Positions 63,307 through 64,000 of a stretch of DNA of 64,000 nucleotides are shown here, piece by piece. A program made the translations under genes and the position numbers. The DNA comes from Neptuniibacter sp. 1_MG-2023. Lineage in GTDB: Bacteria > Pseudomonadota > Gammaproteobacteria > Pseudomonadales > Balneatricaceae. The stretch is from the NCBI RefSeq assembly GCF_030547185.1, contig NZ_JAUOQR010000009.1, positions 79,316 to 143,315 on the forward strand, written 5' to 3'. Below the pieces are notes generated by a model that was not told the origin of the DNA, ran no database searches, and was given only the letters and a program-made list of their open reading frames with translations. How positions within the stretch are numbered: the first letter of the stretch is position 1; each line of letters begins with the position of its first letter.

Positions 63307-64000
63307 TAAATAGCCCTTTGTGATAAACCCGTTGATCCGTCACGGTATGGTACGGTGGACGTTTCAGCTCATAGGCCATGGCCATTGCATCCAGCATGCT
63401 CCAGAGGACATCCAGTTTAAACTGGAGGATCTCAAGCATACGCTCTTGCTGCTCACGGGTGGTGTAGTGATCTAGGGTAATACCTAACCCATGCTCCACA
63501 TCACGACGGGCTTCCGTTAGACGGTTTTTAAAGTACTGATAACCATCATCTTTTATCCAAGGATAATGTTGCGGCCACGTATCTAAACGATTTTGGTGAA
63601 TCGTAGGGGCAAACATCTCGGTTAGCGAGGAGCTTGCGGCTTCTTGCCACGAGGCACGACGGGCAAAGTTAATATACGCATCAACCGCAAAGCGCACACC
63701 CGGCAGGACATGCTCACAGGAGAGGATCTCTTCTCGACTCAGGCCTACGGCCTCACCAAGACACAACCAGGCTTCGATCCCACCGACGGCACCGTTGTAG
63801 CCATCATGATCCAACACTCGTTGCACCCAATGTCTGCGCACATCACGATCAGGGCAGTTTGCCATAATCGCGGCATCTTTTACGGGAATGCTAATTTGGT
63901 AATAGAAACGGTTAGCTACCCAACCACGAATCTGTTCGGGGGTGCATTTACCGTCATACATGGCGATATGGTAAGGGTGTTGCGTATGATAAAAATCGCC
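63299..64000 (-). CDS. pqqC: PqqC, final oxidase of PQQ biosynthesis (5' end beyond window)
   Basis: PqqC catalyses the last eight-electron oxidation and ring closure to PQQ. The frame stays open to the right edge, giving 233 residues with the start codon missing; an internal ATG at 63961 is not the start, because the 13 residues before it ([13 protein letters not shown]) match the family. [20 protein letters not shown] and [20 protein letters not shown] are characteristic. pqqA and pqqB should lie to the right of the window. Confidence 0.95.
   Translation of the reverse strand, partial: GDFYHTQHPYHIAMYDGKCTPEQIRGWVANRFYYQISIPVKDAAIMANCPDRDVRRHWVQRVLDHDGYNGAVGGIEAWLCLGEAVGLSREEILSCEHVLPGVRFAVDAYINFARRASWQEAASSSLTEMFAPTIHQNRLDTWPQHYPWIKDDGYQYFKNRLTEARRDVEHGLGITLDHYTTREQQERMLEILQFKLDVLWSMLDAMAMAYELKRPPYHTVTDQRVYHKGLFNE

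Overview
The window looks like chromosomal DNA from a marine gammaproteobacterium of the Oceanospirillum/Neptuniibacter/Marinomonas kind. This is judged from moderate-to-low GC content, a trimeric-type porin, a BacNaV-type channel and the flavour of the proteins; no database search was possible. About 45 real genes are present and no tRNA, rRNA, CRISPR array or insertion sequence was seen.

Region 1 (1-8.6 kb, all minus strand) is a type I restriction-modification operon, hsdM - hsdS - DUF262/DUF1524 gene - hsdR. The genes are joined by TAATG or ATGA overlaps, and hsdR runs off the left edge. A GmrSD-type DUF262/HNH gene sits between hsdS and hsdR.

Region 2 (8.7-29.9 kb) is mixed housekeeping and accessory DNA. 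It holds a LysR regulator divergent from a DUF2798 membrane protein, a REC-DUF3369-GGDEF-EAL regulator with its histidine kinase, and a ParA-like ATPase. A perfect 27-bp palindrome precedes an apparently frameshifted small ORF pair. Then come rhlE, a SHOCT-tailed secreted protein, rarD, a voltage-gated channel with an unusually acidic selectivity filter, a GST, a YkgJ-type protein, a lipoate ligase-like protein, a D-lactate/glycolate-type FAD dehydrogenase, two small secreted proteins, an FRG-domain protein and a 2OG-Fe(II) oxygenase.

Region 3 (26.3-27.8 kb and 30.0-64 kb) is a very complete PQQ-dependent alcohol oxidation island, matching the ped/exa/erc clusters known from Pseudomonas. Two PQQ alcohol dehydrogenases flank the accessory genes. 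The one at 30.06-31.81 kb has the Asp-Tyr-Asp signature of lanthanide-dependent enzymes (PedH type). The one at 35.97-37.80 kb has Asp-Phe-Ser, the calcium type (ExaA/PedE). Between them lie a quinoprotein-relay metallohydrolase, a SoxYZ-like carrier, a periplasmic binding protein and cytochrome c-550 (PedF). Next come a pentapeptide-repeat protein, a PedS2/PedR2-like two-component pair with a second PedR2-like regulator, a cupredoxin-like protein without copper ligands, and the pedA1-A2-B-C transporter genes implicated in lanthanide uptake. These are followed by an MFS transporter, a second (SsuABC/NMT1-like) ABC transporter, the CXXCW protein, the regulator ErbR/ExaE, a NahK-NosP (hybrid kinase + FIST) pair, the ErcS kinase with the ErcA iron alcohol dehydrogenase, a porin, and pqqC-D-E-H for cofactor synthesis (pqqC runs off the right edge).

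Together these genes would oxidise alcohols in the periplasm, pass electrons to cytochrome c, oxidise the aldehyde in the cytoplasm (ExaC-type dehydrogenase), make PQQ, import lanthanide and choose between the calcium and lanthanide enzymes. A short motif close to TACTTNNGTACTA recurs in several promoter regions of this island and is a candidate regulon operator.
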